The notes: a model not told the origin generated them from the sequence alone. Positions 1 to 11,685 are shown, counted from the first letter of the stretch. The stretch is DNA of 61,099 nucleotides from Mesostigma viride (GCA_009746045.1 RPFO01000156.1:508278-569376), one strand, 5' to 3'. Made by a program: numbers and translations.

Positions 1-2386
1 TCCCCATCTCCAGGTACACGGCGGCGCGGTTGAGCAGGTAGGCCATCTCGGTCGGATGGATCTGCGCCGCCTTGCTGTAGTGCTCGAGCGCCACATCAAA
101 GTTGCGCGCCTTGTATGCAACGTTGCCCAGCTCCTTCTCCTTTTCGGCCGCGTCGCGCGCCTCCTTCTCCGCCAGCTGCTCAGGAGTGAGCTGCAAGGGG
201 GGGGAAAGGGGGCGGGGTAAAAAGTAGGGCCCATGGGACGGATAAAATGGGCGTGAGCGAAAATCCTAAAACAGGGAAGGGGGAAAGGGGATTAAAGTAG
301 GGCCATATGTGTGCATGTGTGTGTGTGCAAACGTGGGGGTACGCGGCGCGGGGGAAGGGTGGGGAAAGGGGGGATATCCGATCGGGGGGTGGGGGTAGGG
401 AGGGGGTGCAGAGTAGGGCAAGTGGAGGGGGAAGAAATGGGGGTAAGCTTGCATGAGGAAAAGAGGGTAAAAATGTGGGCTGAGGGGGGGGGTATAAAAT
501 GGAGGTGAGCAGGGCGGTGGGTGGGTGGGTGTACTTGGGGCTCAGGCCATGGTGGGTGAGCAAGCGAGGGAACCGAGGGGGGGAGGCGGAAGAGACAAAA
601 TGGGGAAAGTGAGGGATGCGAGGGGGGCGTGGAAGAAAGCACGAGAAACCAAATGGGGAGAGCGGGGGTCGAGGGCGGGTAGTGCGCGGTCCAGAGGGTG
701 GTGCCAACATTGATGTGGATGAGGGTGAGAATGGAGGAAGTGCCTGGGTGGGAAGCCAGGGATGGGGAGGGGGGGGGGGCACCTAATGTTCAGGCCAACA
801 TTTTACAGTAAGAATACCATGAAAAGGTTACGGCGATGAATATATATATACCCATTCCCAGGCGGGAAAATATTAATGGCCTCTCTTCATCTCAAACTAC
901 CCCCCTTCCACAGACACACCTGCCGTGGGGACTACACACGCACACGCACACACACACACACGCACACAAGGCATTACTTCTGGCGGAGCATACACTAGGC
1001 ACACATTACAGTGCGCGCGTGCTCATGCGCACACGCACAGGAGGTCATGGCTTGCTTGCCCCCCATTGAAATGCAGACTCTTCATGCATGCATGCAAGCA
1101 CCTGCACACCTATGCATTCACCCCCTCACCAGCTCCTGCCCCCCACCCTTTCTCCTGCTCACCCCCCGACGCTCTCCTTTTCACCTACCCCTACCCACCC
1201 ATCTGACCCAACTCCACATACCTCACACTACACGTTGTGCAGGGAACCACAACCCCCATCCCCACCCATCAAAAATACCACACACACTGTCCTTTCAACC
1301 AACAACCCGCCCGCCTGCCCGCCCGCCCGCCCGCCCGCCCGCCCGCCCGCCAGCCCGCCCGCCCGCCCGCCCGCCCGCCCGCCCGCCCGCCCGCCCGCCT
1401 TCCCCCCTGCCCGCCTTTACCTACATGCCAAGTGGCCACCTTGAAGGCCGATTGTAAAGAATACGGCCGCGTGTGTGCTTACTGTATTACCCGTCATGTT
1501 AACACTACCGCAATAGTTGACATCAAAGGTAAAAATAACAAATAATAATAGGTAGTTACAAAAATCAACCATCCACCAACAACTGACTGATATGTTTACT
1601 CCAGAGTGCACACAGTGCGAGAAAGCAGAGTGAACATATTGACAACATAACATAACAAAGCATAACATATCAATAACAGATTCGTGCGGCACATGTCCAC
1701 ACCTCAACCTCAGGCTCTGGCATCGGCTCCGGCTCCGGCTCCTTATGCACCGGCTTCGCTTTCGCGGGCGGCTCATCCTCGGGCGAGCGGAATTGCTCGC
1801 TGGTGCCGTTGCTCATTTCCACATTCAGCATTAAACTCAACACCGCCATCATCCGGGGGTCCTGCAGGTATTTCGAGATGCAGGACGGGTCCCGTTGTAC
1901 CTCCTGCAGCATGGCCACAAAACTGGGGTCCTGCAAGTAGGGCCGCGTCTGGCTGCTGGCGGCAATCCTAGCCCATACCTCGGGCCCACTGAACAGGTTT
2001 CCGAGCGCAGCAGCGCCTTTTGCTGGAGGGGGAGTCCGCTTGGCTGCCTCGGCCTCCTGGAGACCAGACGCCAATGCCTCGTTCGACGGATCCAACGCTA
2101 AACCCCTTGTGTACGCCTCAATAGCGTCATCTACCCGGCTGAGATAGAGCAGTGCGGCACCCTGCCTGCCATACCCCTTCGGCCAATCTGGTTTAAGCTG
2201 CACGGTTTTATTGGCGTCATCCAGTGCCGCGGTGAATTTTTTTAGCGAGCAGTATGCCGCAGATCTATTGGAGTAAAGCACATGGTTCTCCGGCGCATGG
2301 CTAATGGCTTCCGTAAAATGCTTTACTGCCTCCTCAAACTCGCCGGCAGAAAAGGCAGCGTTTCCCTTCGCCTTCGCCTCCTCCAT
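1..2386 (-). CDS. HOP: HOP/STI1 Hsp70-Hsp90 organizing co-chaperone, 5' part of gene
   Basis: This is a cytosolic TPR adaptor that bridges Hsp70 and Hsp90. Exon 1 is 2386-1703 (228 residues) and exon 2 is 190 down to the window edge. The intron (1702-191) has GT at GAG|GTGTGG, AG at CTTGCAG|CTCACT, and phase 0. Residues 1-117 form three TPR motifs (TPR1). The carboxylate-clamp residues expected for binding the Hsp70 tail align at K5, N9, N40, K70 and R74. Residues about 129-193 match the DP1/STI1 helical domain (repeated QDP motifs, YLQDPSF and YLQDPRMM). An acidic Pro/Glu linker follows. Exon 2 begins LTPEQLAEKEARDAAEKEKE and enters TPR2A, the Hsp90-binding domain (KELGNVAYKARNFDVALEHY). The start at 2386 is the first ATG in frame and matches the usual HOP N-terminus. 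TPR2A end, TPR2B and DP2 lie outside the window. The gene is divergent from the bZIP gene. Confidence 0.93.
191..1702 (-). repeat. HOP intron 1 with strand-biased simple repeats
   Basis: The 1.5-kb intron holds a G-rich plus strand at about 195-780 (C-rich in the transcript), a CA/CGCA dinucleotide tract at about 938-970, and a nearly pure (GCCC)n run at about 1312-1400 with a single CAGCC interruption. Long ORFs here are by-products of the base bias. No other gene is seen. Confidence 0.8.
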
Positions 2387-3565
2387 GTCTACCGGTTAAT
2401 GGGCTCGTCAGTGGCAAGGCAGCTAAGTAAGAAAACGAGATGTTGCTTTTTGGTGTCGCTGTAGCTACAGCAGACGGTCGAGAAGGTGTAATTTGAGCTG
2501 GAATGCTGGTGCGACCGAGTGTGACAGCCGAGCTATACACCGATACGCTTCTGCGGAGAAAGATCCACGAAGGCCACACGGAAGCAGGTACATGTTGGGG
2601 ACGGACGTCACGATGGCTGTGAAGGTTCGAGACCTCGTTGGTGTCGGGGCAGAAATTCGGCGCGCTTCCCGCGCCCGGGAGCCCGATGCGGCCCGTCGAA
2701 TCCCCGTCGAATGTAGGACCCTGCCTGGTCTCCCCTTCCACCTGGTTGTTCAGTCAGTCAGTCAGTCAGTCAGTCAGTCAGTCAGTCAGTCAGTCAGTCG
2801 GATCCCACGCCGCACGGTTGTTCCACCTGGCCGTTCTGCTGCCCATGTGCGGCGTGGGCAACAACAACAACAACAAGAGGTTCCACCTGGTACGGTCCTC
2901 CCTGGTCTCGCACCCACTCAAGCAGCCAACAGCTGGCGCGGCAAGTTCAAATCCCTCGGTCCTGTATGTACCGCCCATTGCCCAAGCGCTTCAGCGCAGC
3001 GGCTGGGTCCTACGTCATCGCGCTCCGTGCACGTGGCATTCCAGCCGTCGAAACTGCCGTCGGGGGCTGCAGAATTCGTTTCCCGGTGGACGGCCACCCC
3101 CCGTAGGTGGCGTTCAACCAGGTGTTGGGCCAACACTACATCGCAACAAGCTGCCACGTACCTCCACTCGCGTAGGTGGCGTCCCACTGTCAAGGCCCGT
3201 TGCAAGCTAGCGCGCTGGTGTAGCTATGGCGGTCAATTTTGCCTGATTTGTTTCGCGGATAAGATAATCTAGGTTCGTATCATCTCAGTACTCGGTAACG
3301 ATGTGGAAGAGAAGCGCTTTTGTCTTCCTGTCACGCTTTCGCCACCTTGGCTGAACTTGTCGCTGGTTACCGCCTCGACGGCAACGATTTTGAAAATAGG
3401 AAATGCAGCGCTACAGACGGGAGCCGCGAAACTTTTTCCCAACTTACGCCTGAGGTAGTTAATAGACTTTATTGACCATTAGGCGGCTCCATATCTCATT
3501 TCTGGTGAAATCTCAGGCGCAAGTGGCATGGAAACTTGCACTTTCGCTTGAGAAAGGTGGCAAGC
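2387..3565. promoter_or_regulatory. Divergent HOP / ABI5-like upstream region
   Basis: This 1179-bp stretch separates the two start codons and should hold both promoters and 5' UTRs. It contains a palindromic GACGTCA (CRE/C-box type bZIP site) at 2604-2610 and CACGTGGC, a perfect G-box/ABRE, at 3030-3037. Both are ACGT-core sites of the kind bound by group A bZIPs, so feedback regulation is possible. A short upstream ORF (ATG at 3528) precedes the bZIP start. Promoter function is inferred from position only; no TATA box or start site could be fixed. Confidence 0.5.
2752..2800. repeat. (CAGT)n microsatellite
   Basis: About 12 uninterrupted copies of the tetranucleotide CAGT lie in the intergenic region. 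Nearby there are three copies of the short phrase TTCCACCTGG and an (AAC)5 run, suggesting local slippage and duplication. Confidence 0.9.
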
Positions 3566-6213
3566 ATGGAAGCAGGAAGCGGGTTCCTTCCCCGACAGAA
3601 CACAACGAGCGGATCTGCTAGCGCGAATATGCGGAGGCAACTGTCCCTATTTAGGCAGCCCTCTTTATCCGAGGGCTTGGCAAGGACTGGCTCTATTTAC
3701 AGCCTGACACTCGAGGAGTTTGAAAAGGCATTGGCCCCAGATGCGGGGAAATCATTCGGCAGCCTTAATTTAGACGAACTCCTAAAAAGTGTTTGTTTCG
3801 CTGCCGAGGAAGGTGCCCTCACGGCCGGCGGCAAAGATGGCAACACCGAACAAGCCGCCCAAAACCTGTTGTCCGTTCAGGGAGGCACGCTCGGGAGCCG
3901 CCAGCTCAGCTTCATGCCCGGCTCCCTCGGCAGCAAGACCGTCGAAGAGGTCTGGCGCGAGATCAACCGCAACAGCACTGGCAAGTCGGGCGGGGCCCAG
4001 GAGCAGCCCGCGAAGCAAAACACGTTTGGCGACATGACACTGGAGGACTTTTTGGACAAGGCGGGAATCAGCCGCGAGATTCTCATGACGCCCGCTGCGT
4101 CCGCCAATGGCGCCCCGCCCGCCCCTGGCTGGCCCAAAAACAAGAGTTTGGATACCAATGGCCAGGCGGAGCCGGCCCCCCCTGCAGCCCCTGCTGCTGG
4201 CGCTGCCGCATCCGCTTCTGCTAACAACGGCACCGCAGCAGCCGCGTCTGCCAGCAGTGCCGCGGGGTCCGCGTCTTCGGCCGCCCCACAGCAGTTCCCC
4301 GCCGGCGGCGCGGGCGCGTTCCAGCGCAAGGACATCGGGCGGCAGGGATCGAGCGGGTTCACCGGATTTGTCCCGACCGCGAGCCCTGGTGTGCCTCCTG
4401 CAGGGGTGGCCTTCCCCGTGCCCCGCCTCCCCCACGCGGCTGTGCCCCGTCCCCCAGGCCCGACCGCAGTTCCCCCGGGGCCACCGCCCCCCACAGGCCC
4501 CGGGATGTTTGTCCCTGCCGCACTCCCTGCGGATGGGGGCCGGGCCGCCGAGTCCTGGGCCCAGTACCAACGCCTCTACTCCATCCACGTCCCAACCCCT
4601 GTGGTGGGAACTGTCAAGGTCCCCGCGGGGAGTGAGAAGAAACGCCCGCGTGGCGGTGGCACTGCCACCGGCGGTGCGGCTGCTGCGGCTGCGGCGACGG
4701 CCGCCTCCGCCGCCAGCTCACCCCCGAGGGGAGGATCTCCCCGGGGGGGCTCAGAGCACGACGAAGGGTCGTCCGATGACAGCGAGGGCGGTGGCAAGCG
4801 CGGGGGCAAGGGTGCCAGCGGCGCGGGCGGCTCTGCAGAGGAGGACGGGAGCAAGAAGGTGGAGCGGCGCCAGCGGCGCATGATCAAGAACCGCGAGTCT
4901 GCCGCGCGGTCGCGCGCGCGCAAGCAGGTGGGTTGGCGTGCCTGGCCAGTCGCACGCCCGCGAGAGCGCGGGGTTTAGTGCAGAGACAGGGAAGAAAGTG
5001 GGTGGGTGTTATTACAGTGACAGGCACACAGGCAGGTGGTTGAAATGCATGGAGTTGTTGGCAACCAAGTGGTTTTTGATGTCGGCGCGGGCACACAGGT
5101 GGGTTTGTGCAGACTGTGCGGTGGGGGGTGGGCCGTCAAGCGGTGGATTGGTTTGCAACCAGAACTGGCTTGATGGCCAGGCACGCGAGCGAGTGGGTGC
5201 TGGGCTGGTTGGCACCCCCAGGTGGGTGGGTTGGCAGGCCGGCAGGGTGGCAAGGTCGTTCGAAGGTGTGTAGATGTGAGGTGTCCTCTTGTGTTTCTTC
5301 GTGTGGGCTAGCGACCCCCTGTCGTAGATGCCAAACTTGTACACTTTCCCTTTTGGTATATATGTCACGTGGTCAAACATTTGTTTGCATTTACGTGTCT
5401 GTGTGTGAGAGAGAGAGTAGGCGTGCGCATGTGCGTGCGTGGGTGGATTTGTATGCTTTTGTGTGGGTGCTTTGTATGCATGTGCGTGTGTCCATGTGCG
5501 CGCATAATAGTGCCTGTGTTCCCAAATGGAATGTTTGGCCTGACATGCCATCTGCCCCCCTCCGTGCCACACTGCACGCCACCCTGCAGGCGTACACCCA
5601 GGAGCTGGAGCAGGAGGTCAGCCAGCTCAAGGAGGAGAATCGCAAGCTCAAGAAGCAGCGGGTCAGTTGATTTCTGCATGCACATGCTATGCTATGCTTA
5701 AACAACATGTGGCAAGTAGTTTGCGCAGACGCACAACACACACGCACAATGCACACACACACACACACACACACTTATGCAGTTGGGGTTGCCCCTGTCT
5801 ATGGCCCCGCCCTCAGTTGCCCTTCCTGGTCTCCGCCCGCCTTCCCCCGTTTCGATTAAACATGGTGAATGGCCAAGTGCCGGGTGGCTGCTTTAGCTTG
5901 GCTGTCGTCGGTTGGCGCTGATTTATTCACGCCTGCATGGACCTCGTTCAGTGGTCAAGGTATGGTGGCCTTGCCATAATTTTTCTAGGCATGCAAATGT
6001 AACTTCGTACACTTGGCACTCCATGTTGATATCTGATGGACTCCCTGCTATGGCTTTGCCAGGCACAGGGTTCGGTTTCCGTACTGGATGTGTCTCACCC
6101 ATTCCTCTCCACCTCTCATGGGTTCAATCTGTGTGGCACAGGTGCTGGCCGATGGGGAGGAGGCGGTGAAGGAGCTACCCCAGCCCAAGCTGCGCCGCAC
6201 GCGGTCCATCTAG
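3566..6213 (+). CDS. ABI5/AREB/ABF-type group A bZIP transcription factor
   Basis: This is a nuclear DNA-binding regulator of the abscisic-acid/osmotic-stress family. The three-exon model is 3566-4927, 5590-5661 and 6142-6213, all phase 0, giving 501 residues. N-terminal conserved blocks are RRQLSLFRQPSLS and GSIYSLTLEEFEKAL (about residues 23-55), SFGSLNLDELLKSV (63-76), KTVEEVWREI (124-133) and GDMTLEDFLDKAGI (155-168). The RxxS-type sites fit SnRK2 phosphorylation sites known in the family. A low-complexity Ala/Pro/Ser region follows. The basic region (430-454) includes NRESAARSRARKQ, then exon 2 gives AYTQELEQEVSQLKEENRKL, a short leucine zipper. Exon 3 ends in KLRRTRSI, the family's C-terminal block. 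Intron 1 falls at RARKQ|AYT, the position I recall from land-plant homologues. The start is the ATG at 3566; an upstream in-frame extension lacks ATG. Confidence 0.95.
5737..5774. repeat. (CA)n tract in bZIP intron 2
   Basis: An ACAC-rich run within the 480-bp second intron. Intron 1 (4928-5589) is G/T-rich, with GTGTG stretches near 5400-5510. Confidence 0.85.
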
Positions 6214-7290
6214 ACCCTGCCAAGGTTGGAGGCCCACCACCCAGGGAAGGGAACGGTGGTTGTCCTGTGAAGCTGTTGCCCTCCCACATTTGGGATGGTG
6301 GACCAACTTTTAGTATGGTGGGCCGTCCCGGGTGGAAGAGCACAAAGAGCGTGATGGATGAGACAGACGCGGTGGACGATATATGAATAGACACATGGAA
6401 CCGATACGTAAGCATAAGGCGGCATCCAGCCAGGGTCATTCTTGCCCGGGGCATCACTGTACAGGGCACATCTAAACCAAGCCGTGCTACAGCAGCAATG
6501 CTGAGTACTAGCAACCCTTGAGAGTTGGGTCATGGCGGTGCCACGATGTGCTGAGCTGTGCCAACCATGGGTGGGAGTCGCTTTGTGCGGAAGCCATAAA
6601 GCTCCTAATGTTTTGCTGGTGGCGATCACTGAACTTTTTCTGTGGCTGTCTGCTGGCAGACTTCCGTGAACTTGAGTCTGTAGCTTGGGCCCAAGCAAGC
6701 TCAGCCACGCGACAGCCCGCCAACGGGTTGCCATGTTTATCCGGGGTGGTTTAGTGGGTCCTCAACATGGCGTGGCACGTCCTGACTGCCGCCGTGTTTT
6801 TCACCAGCTTTGGGTTTAGGACGCGAGCGTAGCTGGTACGTGCAAATATCAGCGCTGGCTTGTCTGTTGGCGGTGTCATCAGTGGCCAGCCTGTGATTCT
6901 AAAGGGCATGTCATGGTTACTTCGGTGTGAATGGCAGAGACACAGGTTAGTAGTGGCCATGTACCATTTCAGACAGGGCAACTTTTTTCTCTTGCTTGGT
7001 TCGTTGCTGTAAACTTGGTCGGTTGTCCTCTGCAGTATGAATGAGACAACTGGTCAAGAGTATGTCATATCAGCCAGCAGAGTCCACCGAGACATGGTTG
7101 TATGCACGCAAAGTCCACATGTTTCGTCTTGAGCACAGTGGCTCATATTTTCTTGTTCTTGCCCTTTATGCCTAGCAATTCTTTGTAGCGCTTAATCTCC
7201 CAAACTGTCCATGTTGTATACGAAGTTAGACAACTATGTTGTATGTGGATGCAACTATGTATGCAATAATACTAACTTGGACATCTTCTT
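6214..7290. other. bZIP 3' UTR and unassigned intergenic DNA
   Basis: The 3' UTR of the bZIP gene begins at 6214. No further gene, RNA or clear repeat could be supported up to the LINE-derived block. The short ORFs here have no recognisable motifs. Confidence 0.5.
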
Positions 7291-7294
7291 TAGA

Positions 7295-8336
7295 GAGAGT
7301 AAGTACATACTTGCGTGTCATGTGCATAGGCATGCCACGGAGCCCGCCCTCTTTCTCCTTGACGGCTCTCGAGTCCTGTATCGGGACCGCGTCAAGCTGC
7401 TGGGCAGCTTCCTCCCCAGCTGCGAGGCTGATGTGGACCACGTCATCTCCCTCGCCTGGCATGCTTTACGCCAATACCGGGCCCCGTGGCGCAAGCCCCT
7501 GGGCAAGAGCGAGAAACAGGACATCCTTTTCCTGCCTGTTCTTACATATGGGGCCGAGACGTGGACCCTCACCGCCGACCTGGCCCGAAAGCTGGACGGC
7601 GCGGTCACCTGTTGCAAACAGTTTAGGGTCCTTCTGGTCTAATCTATCTACAACATCTATCTACATCAACTAGTCTCGTATGGAGCCGAGGCGTGGACAC
7701 TCACCCCCACACTGGCAGCTAGGATAGACGGCACAGTTTACAGGATGCTCCGACAGGTCCTGAACGTAGGTTTTTCCAAGCGCCCGTCATCAGAGTCTTT
7801 GTATCACCTGGGGCATGCCTCGTATTTCGGACGAGATTAGACAGCGTAGGATAGCATTTGTAGGACACCTTGCTCGCACCAGCCATATCGACACCGCCCT
7901 TGGTCTGGCCGGCCCCCAGCGGCTTGGCCAGCCAGGGCGGCACATTCTGACCTGGCCTGGCCCCAAGGGCATTGCCAAAAAGGTAGGGAAACATGTCACG
8001 AACTACGTACAGATGTTGCTGGATTACCTACTGGTCCCAGCCCAGTTTGAATACCGCATCCACTCTCTCTCCCTTCTTTGGACCGCCATGCAGAACAAGA
8101 CGCGGTGGAAGAGGATTGTCAAGGCTCACACGCCCGACCCTGTGGGCAAACCACCTCCCCCCGAGCGGAGGAGGCGTTTTGATGAGTAGGGTAGTTAGGA
8201 CTTTTCTAGACTAGCTAGATTAGAGTTAAGTTAGTTCGATTACGCGGCTCCTTCCACCCCACCCATCCATCAAGGAATATGTGCTACATGATCTCCCAAC
8301 GGAGGCATGTTATAATTTAATTTAATTTAATTTTAA
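7295..8336 (+). mobile_element. LINE RT C-terminal fragments with 3' tail
   Basis: Two adjacent fragments of a non-LTR retrotransposon ORF2 C-terminus. The first (about 7337-7614) reads LFLLDGSRVLYRDRVKLLGS and LTYGAETWTLTADLARKLDG. The second (about 7676-8190) reads YGAEAWTLTPTLAARIDGTV, then after a frameshift RQRRIAFVGHLARTSHIDTA and VPAQFEYRIHSLSLLWTAMQ. The YGAETW...VGHLAR layout is typical of the region downstream of RT in CR1/L2/Jockey-like LINEs. A piece of LINE 3' UTR in the opposite sense lies between them (about 7611-7675). The 3' end at 8293-8336 carries hairpin CTCCCAACGGAG and a TTTAA-type tail. Not functional. Confidence 0.8.
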
Positions 8337-8339
8337 TCA

Positions 8340-8815
8340 ACTAGTCTAAGCTCGCTACCCTAGGGGACCTGTCTGGCGTGCTTCCCGTATGTTTGCACAC
8401 GCGGGCGCTTCCCCACGGGAGGGGGTTCGTTGTCGTCTATGACCTGGGCCCACTGACTTGGCCTTGTCCATCATCTTTTTCCAAATCACGGAGAGGCCTA
8501 GGCCCCCCATGTCCTCTACTAGCTGTTCTTCGAAGGTGCGGGCCTTGCGGCGTCTAGCATCACGGGGCCCGGCCCACGTAAGGAGGTGCCGGCCAGGCTG
8601 AGCTGGGCGCAGTCGATCCCACGAGGGGGCCACGTGAGGTGTCTACCTGGTTGGTGCGAGCTATTAAGTGCCCTACTAGCTGCAGGCGCCGCTGCTTAAT
8701 GGTGCTGGTGATATATGGCATGCCCTGGTACAGGTCCTCATTGCGAACATGAGCAGCATAGCCTACTCTGAATTAAAATGGATCGCAGCATGTTGACACA
8801 GGACACAGCAATTGC
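8340..8815 (-). mobile_element. LINE 3' fragment (minus)
   Basis: Reverse-strand LINE C-terminus and 3' UTR, closely similar to the copies at 8846-9470 and 14128-15110. It includes the KQRR...VGHLAR block and the ALLTWAGP-like end. The tail-distal flank holds the phrase ACACAGGACACAGC..., which is shared with the next copy and suggests local duplication. Confidence 0.75.
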
Positions 8816-8845
8816 AGCCAGTTGCTGAAAGAAAATTAATTAATT

Positions 8846-9475
8846 AATTAGACTCGTGCTCCCGTTGGGGAGTCACGGAGCATTAACCCCGATGGATGGA
8901 TGGATGGGTGCAAACAGTCCTACCGGTCTAATCTATCTACATCGGCTACATACTACATCTATCTAACAGCATTCTAACTACAACATCTATCTAGGCAGCC
9001 GCACGCTGCCCTAGGGGAGCTATCTGGCGTGCCTCCCACGGGATTGCACACGTACGCGGGCGCTTCCCCACTGGGGGGGGCTCGTTGTCCTCTATGACCT
9101 GGGCCCACTTGGCCTTGTCCATCATCTTCTTCCAAATCACAGAGAGGCCTAGGCCCCCCATGTCCTCTACTAGCTGTTCTTTGAAGGTGCGGGCCTTGCG
9201 GCGTCTAACAGCACTGGGCCCAGCCCACGTCAGGAGGTGCCGGCCAGGCGCTGGGCTGGTCGCAGTCCTGCGGGGGGGCCACGTGAGGTGTCTACCTGGT
9301 TGGTGCGAGCTAGGTGCCCTACTAGCTGCAGGCGTCGTTGCTTAATGGTGCTGGTGATATAGGGCATGCCCTGGTACAGGTCCTCATTGCGGACATGAGC
9401 AGCATAGCCTACTCTGAAAATGGATCGCAGCATGTTGACACAGGACACAGCAATTGCAGCCAGTTGCTGAAAGAA
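8846..9475 (-). mobile_element. LINE 3' fragment (minus), with tail
   Basis: Begins on the plus strand with the tail TTAATTAATTAATTA followed by hairpin CTCCCGTTGGGGAG (8859-8872), a GATG repeat, 3' UTR and coding remnant (minus-strand protein MLRSIFRVGYAAHVRNEDLY and HLARTNQVDTSRGPP). It is 5'-truncated like most LINE copies. Confidence 0.8.
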
Positions 9476-10038
9476 AAGCGGTCGTAATTAATCTGGTAGG
9501 TACTTTCGCCATTTGTGTTCATGACAGGGTTTCTTGAGCTCGGGCGAGGCACTGGGCGATGGGTTAATTTGCTGGCGGTGGGTTGGCGGGCCCAGAAGGC
9601 TGGGCCAGGACGATGGCGAGTGGGTTGGGCTGGGAGCCGGCAAGCTCGATCGATCCTTTTCCAAACCTCGCTTGGCTTTTGGAGTCGTCATAGCTGCTTG
9701 TCACGTGCGTAATGTTGTCAATACTGCGTTTTGGCCGTGACCGATTATACTGGCGGGCGCATCGAATGCAAGTGGTCTGACCGAATTTGGGGCTCAGACG
9801 CAAAAGATCTGAACTCCGCCGTCAGCCATACCGCCGTCAGCCATTTTCGTGCATCATCATTTCGTGACAGCTGGCCGTTGAAGCTGCTGGGAGAAAGACG
9901 GAGCAATAGAGTGATTTTAATCCCCACATAAGTGTGCACAGAGGGCAGAGACCCCCCCCGGCCTTCCCTCACGCCACAGGCGTGTCACAGGGTGCACAAT
10001 CGGACCTGTCGAAACAATCCGGCATCCCCTGAGGCCTA
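9476..10038. other. Unassigned DNA with SINE-B-like remnant
   Basis: Mostly unrecognised. The segment about 9905-10020 (TTTAATCCC...AGGGCAGAGACCCCC...) is a diverged relative of the SINE-B element at 29463-29667, in the same orientation. Confidence 0.4.
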
Positions 10039-10039
10039 G

Positions 10040-10110
10040 GTACTAAATTAAATTAAATTAAATTATAACATGACTCCGTTGGGAGATCATGTAGCACACA
10101 CTTGCATCCC
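10040..10110 (-). mobile_element. LINE/SINE 3' end remnant
   Basis: Tail (AAATT)n at about 10045-10066, followed by hairpin CTCCGTTGGGAG at 10074-10085 and ATCATGTAGCACA. This is the reverse complement of the 3' end at 8281-8336. No coding part is attached. Confidence 0.65.
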
Positions 10111-10267
10111 CATGATGCGAGCCACGAGCCACGAGCCACGAGGTAGCCATGGCTGTCGGAGCTCATAACTTTCACGTTTGAGCCCCGAATTCAGCTGTGA
10201 ATATCACAATCGCTTCGTCTTTCTTAGACGCACATGCTGATATAATTTTCCAAAGCTATAACGCACT

Positions 10268-11685
10268 ATATGGCGAATAAACGCGCCTCGACGCAACGCA
10301 GCCTGGCGGCTAGCTGCGCTCGGCAATGAAAATACGTCTGCAGCCCCGGCAGCAGATTCGCCCTCAAGCCCGGACGGCAATGGTGACACTAGTCGTGCAC
10401 TGGTGGTTGCCCAGCCCCCTCACGGACTTGCCTCGCCCTCTGCATCGCCAGAGCCTAAACGTAGCCGCCCTGAGCATCCGCCCCCTGACGAGCCGGACTG
10501 GAAAGAACTAGACTTTGACGCCAAATCAGCTACATGGTGGACACAAGGCCGCGCAAATCCCATCCTGTTTATGAACGCCGTGTTCTTCGGGTCGCGCACC
10601 TCGCTTCTTGCCCTGTGCAAGCACTTTTACGTCCAAGGCCGCATCATTATGCCTACCCGCATGGATTCCCCGTCGGATCTGTCCAGCTACTGCCGCCCCC
10701 GCCTTCAACTCCTCGCCCTCTGCTGCCTCCTAGGGCGCTCTGTCGCCGACATCTGGCCCCCCCCCTCCACCTCCGAAATTCGCTCCATCATCAACAACGC
10801 CATCGAACAGCTCGTGACACCCCTGGCCGCAGATGTGGCGGCCATGGGCGGCACGTTGGCTGCCGAGCTTCCCATCCTCTCCTCCACCACCACCGCCACC
10901 TCCAAGCTCCTCGCCTCCACCTCCACCACAACCGACGCCCTCACGGCCCAGCTTCTCGCCATCGACAAGCGCCTGCAGGACAATGCCATAGCCATCGAAT
11001 GCTTGCAGAACACCGCCGGCATCACTGCTCAGGCGGTTAAGGACATCGCCGCTCGGCCAGCCCCTGCTGGCCCTGCCGGCGATGCTCCTCCGGCATCCCG
11101 ACCTGGGCGGACATGCTTAAGCAACACGCCACCTCCACCACCTCTGCCGTCGCCGCCCAGCTTAAGCAGCAGACGCTGGACCTCCGCGAGGACTGAGGCC
11201 GAGCTCGCCAAGCGCAGCCTTAACGTCATAGTCAAGCACTTCAGTCGACCCGCTGCAGGACGAGACCTCCGAGACCCTTGCCCTGGCGTTTGAGAACAAA
11301 ATCCTTGTCCCCATGGCTATCACTGGTAAGGGCAAGCCGCGGGGGGTGACCCGCCTTCCCCGCTCGCGGGGTAAGGCCGGCCCCTCCCCCTTGCTCCTCA
11401 CCTTTGACACCATGGCGGATAAGATGGAGTTCCTCAAGTGTCGCAAGCGGCTTGGGGGGACCGCCTACACGCTGGACGACGACTTGACCTTGACGTGCAG
11501 CAACAACGGCGACGGGAGTTATGGCCGACCTACCTCCAGCTTCGGCAGACGGCGGGGCAGAAGCCGGTCTACTGGAAGGGGGCGGACATCTACGTCGCCC
11601 ACAAGCCGGCTGGCAGGCGACCCCTGCCGCCCCAGCCACCCCAGCCACCCCAGCCTAGGGAATATATAGCAGTAGTGTAGACTAG
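10268..11685 (+). pseudogene. LINE ORF1-like protein, two frameshifts
   Basis: Reads as one degraded coding unit. The first frame (to about 11245) carries a Pro/Ser-rich N-terminus, WKELDFDAKSATWWTQGRAN and a helical, Thr/Ala-rich middle, then RSLNVIVKHF. A single-base shift near 11241 moves the reading to VDPLQDETSETLALAFENKI, PMAITGKGKPRGVTRLPRS and LLLTFDTMADKMEFLKCRKR. A second shift near 11512 gives ELWPTYLQLRQTAGQKPVYW then KGADIYVAHK. This arrangement (coiled-coil-like region, then an RNA-binding-like domain and basic C-terminus) resembles L1-type ORF1 proteins. Family assignment is inference. A start ATG at 10272 would need a further frameshift. Confidence 0.65.

Noticed and set aside
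180-1457. Pro/Ser-rich ORFs on the minus strand and Pro-Ala-Arg ORFs on the plus strand
   Set aside because: They lie in HOP intron 1 and follow from its C-rich or (GCCC)n composition.
2493-3272. 259-codon ORF in the intergenic region
   Set aside because: It spans the (CAGT)n repeat and regulatory-type DNA between two divergent genes and has no domain.
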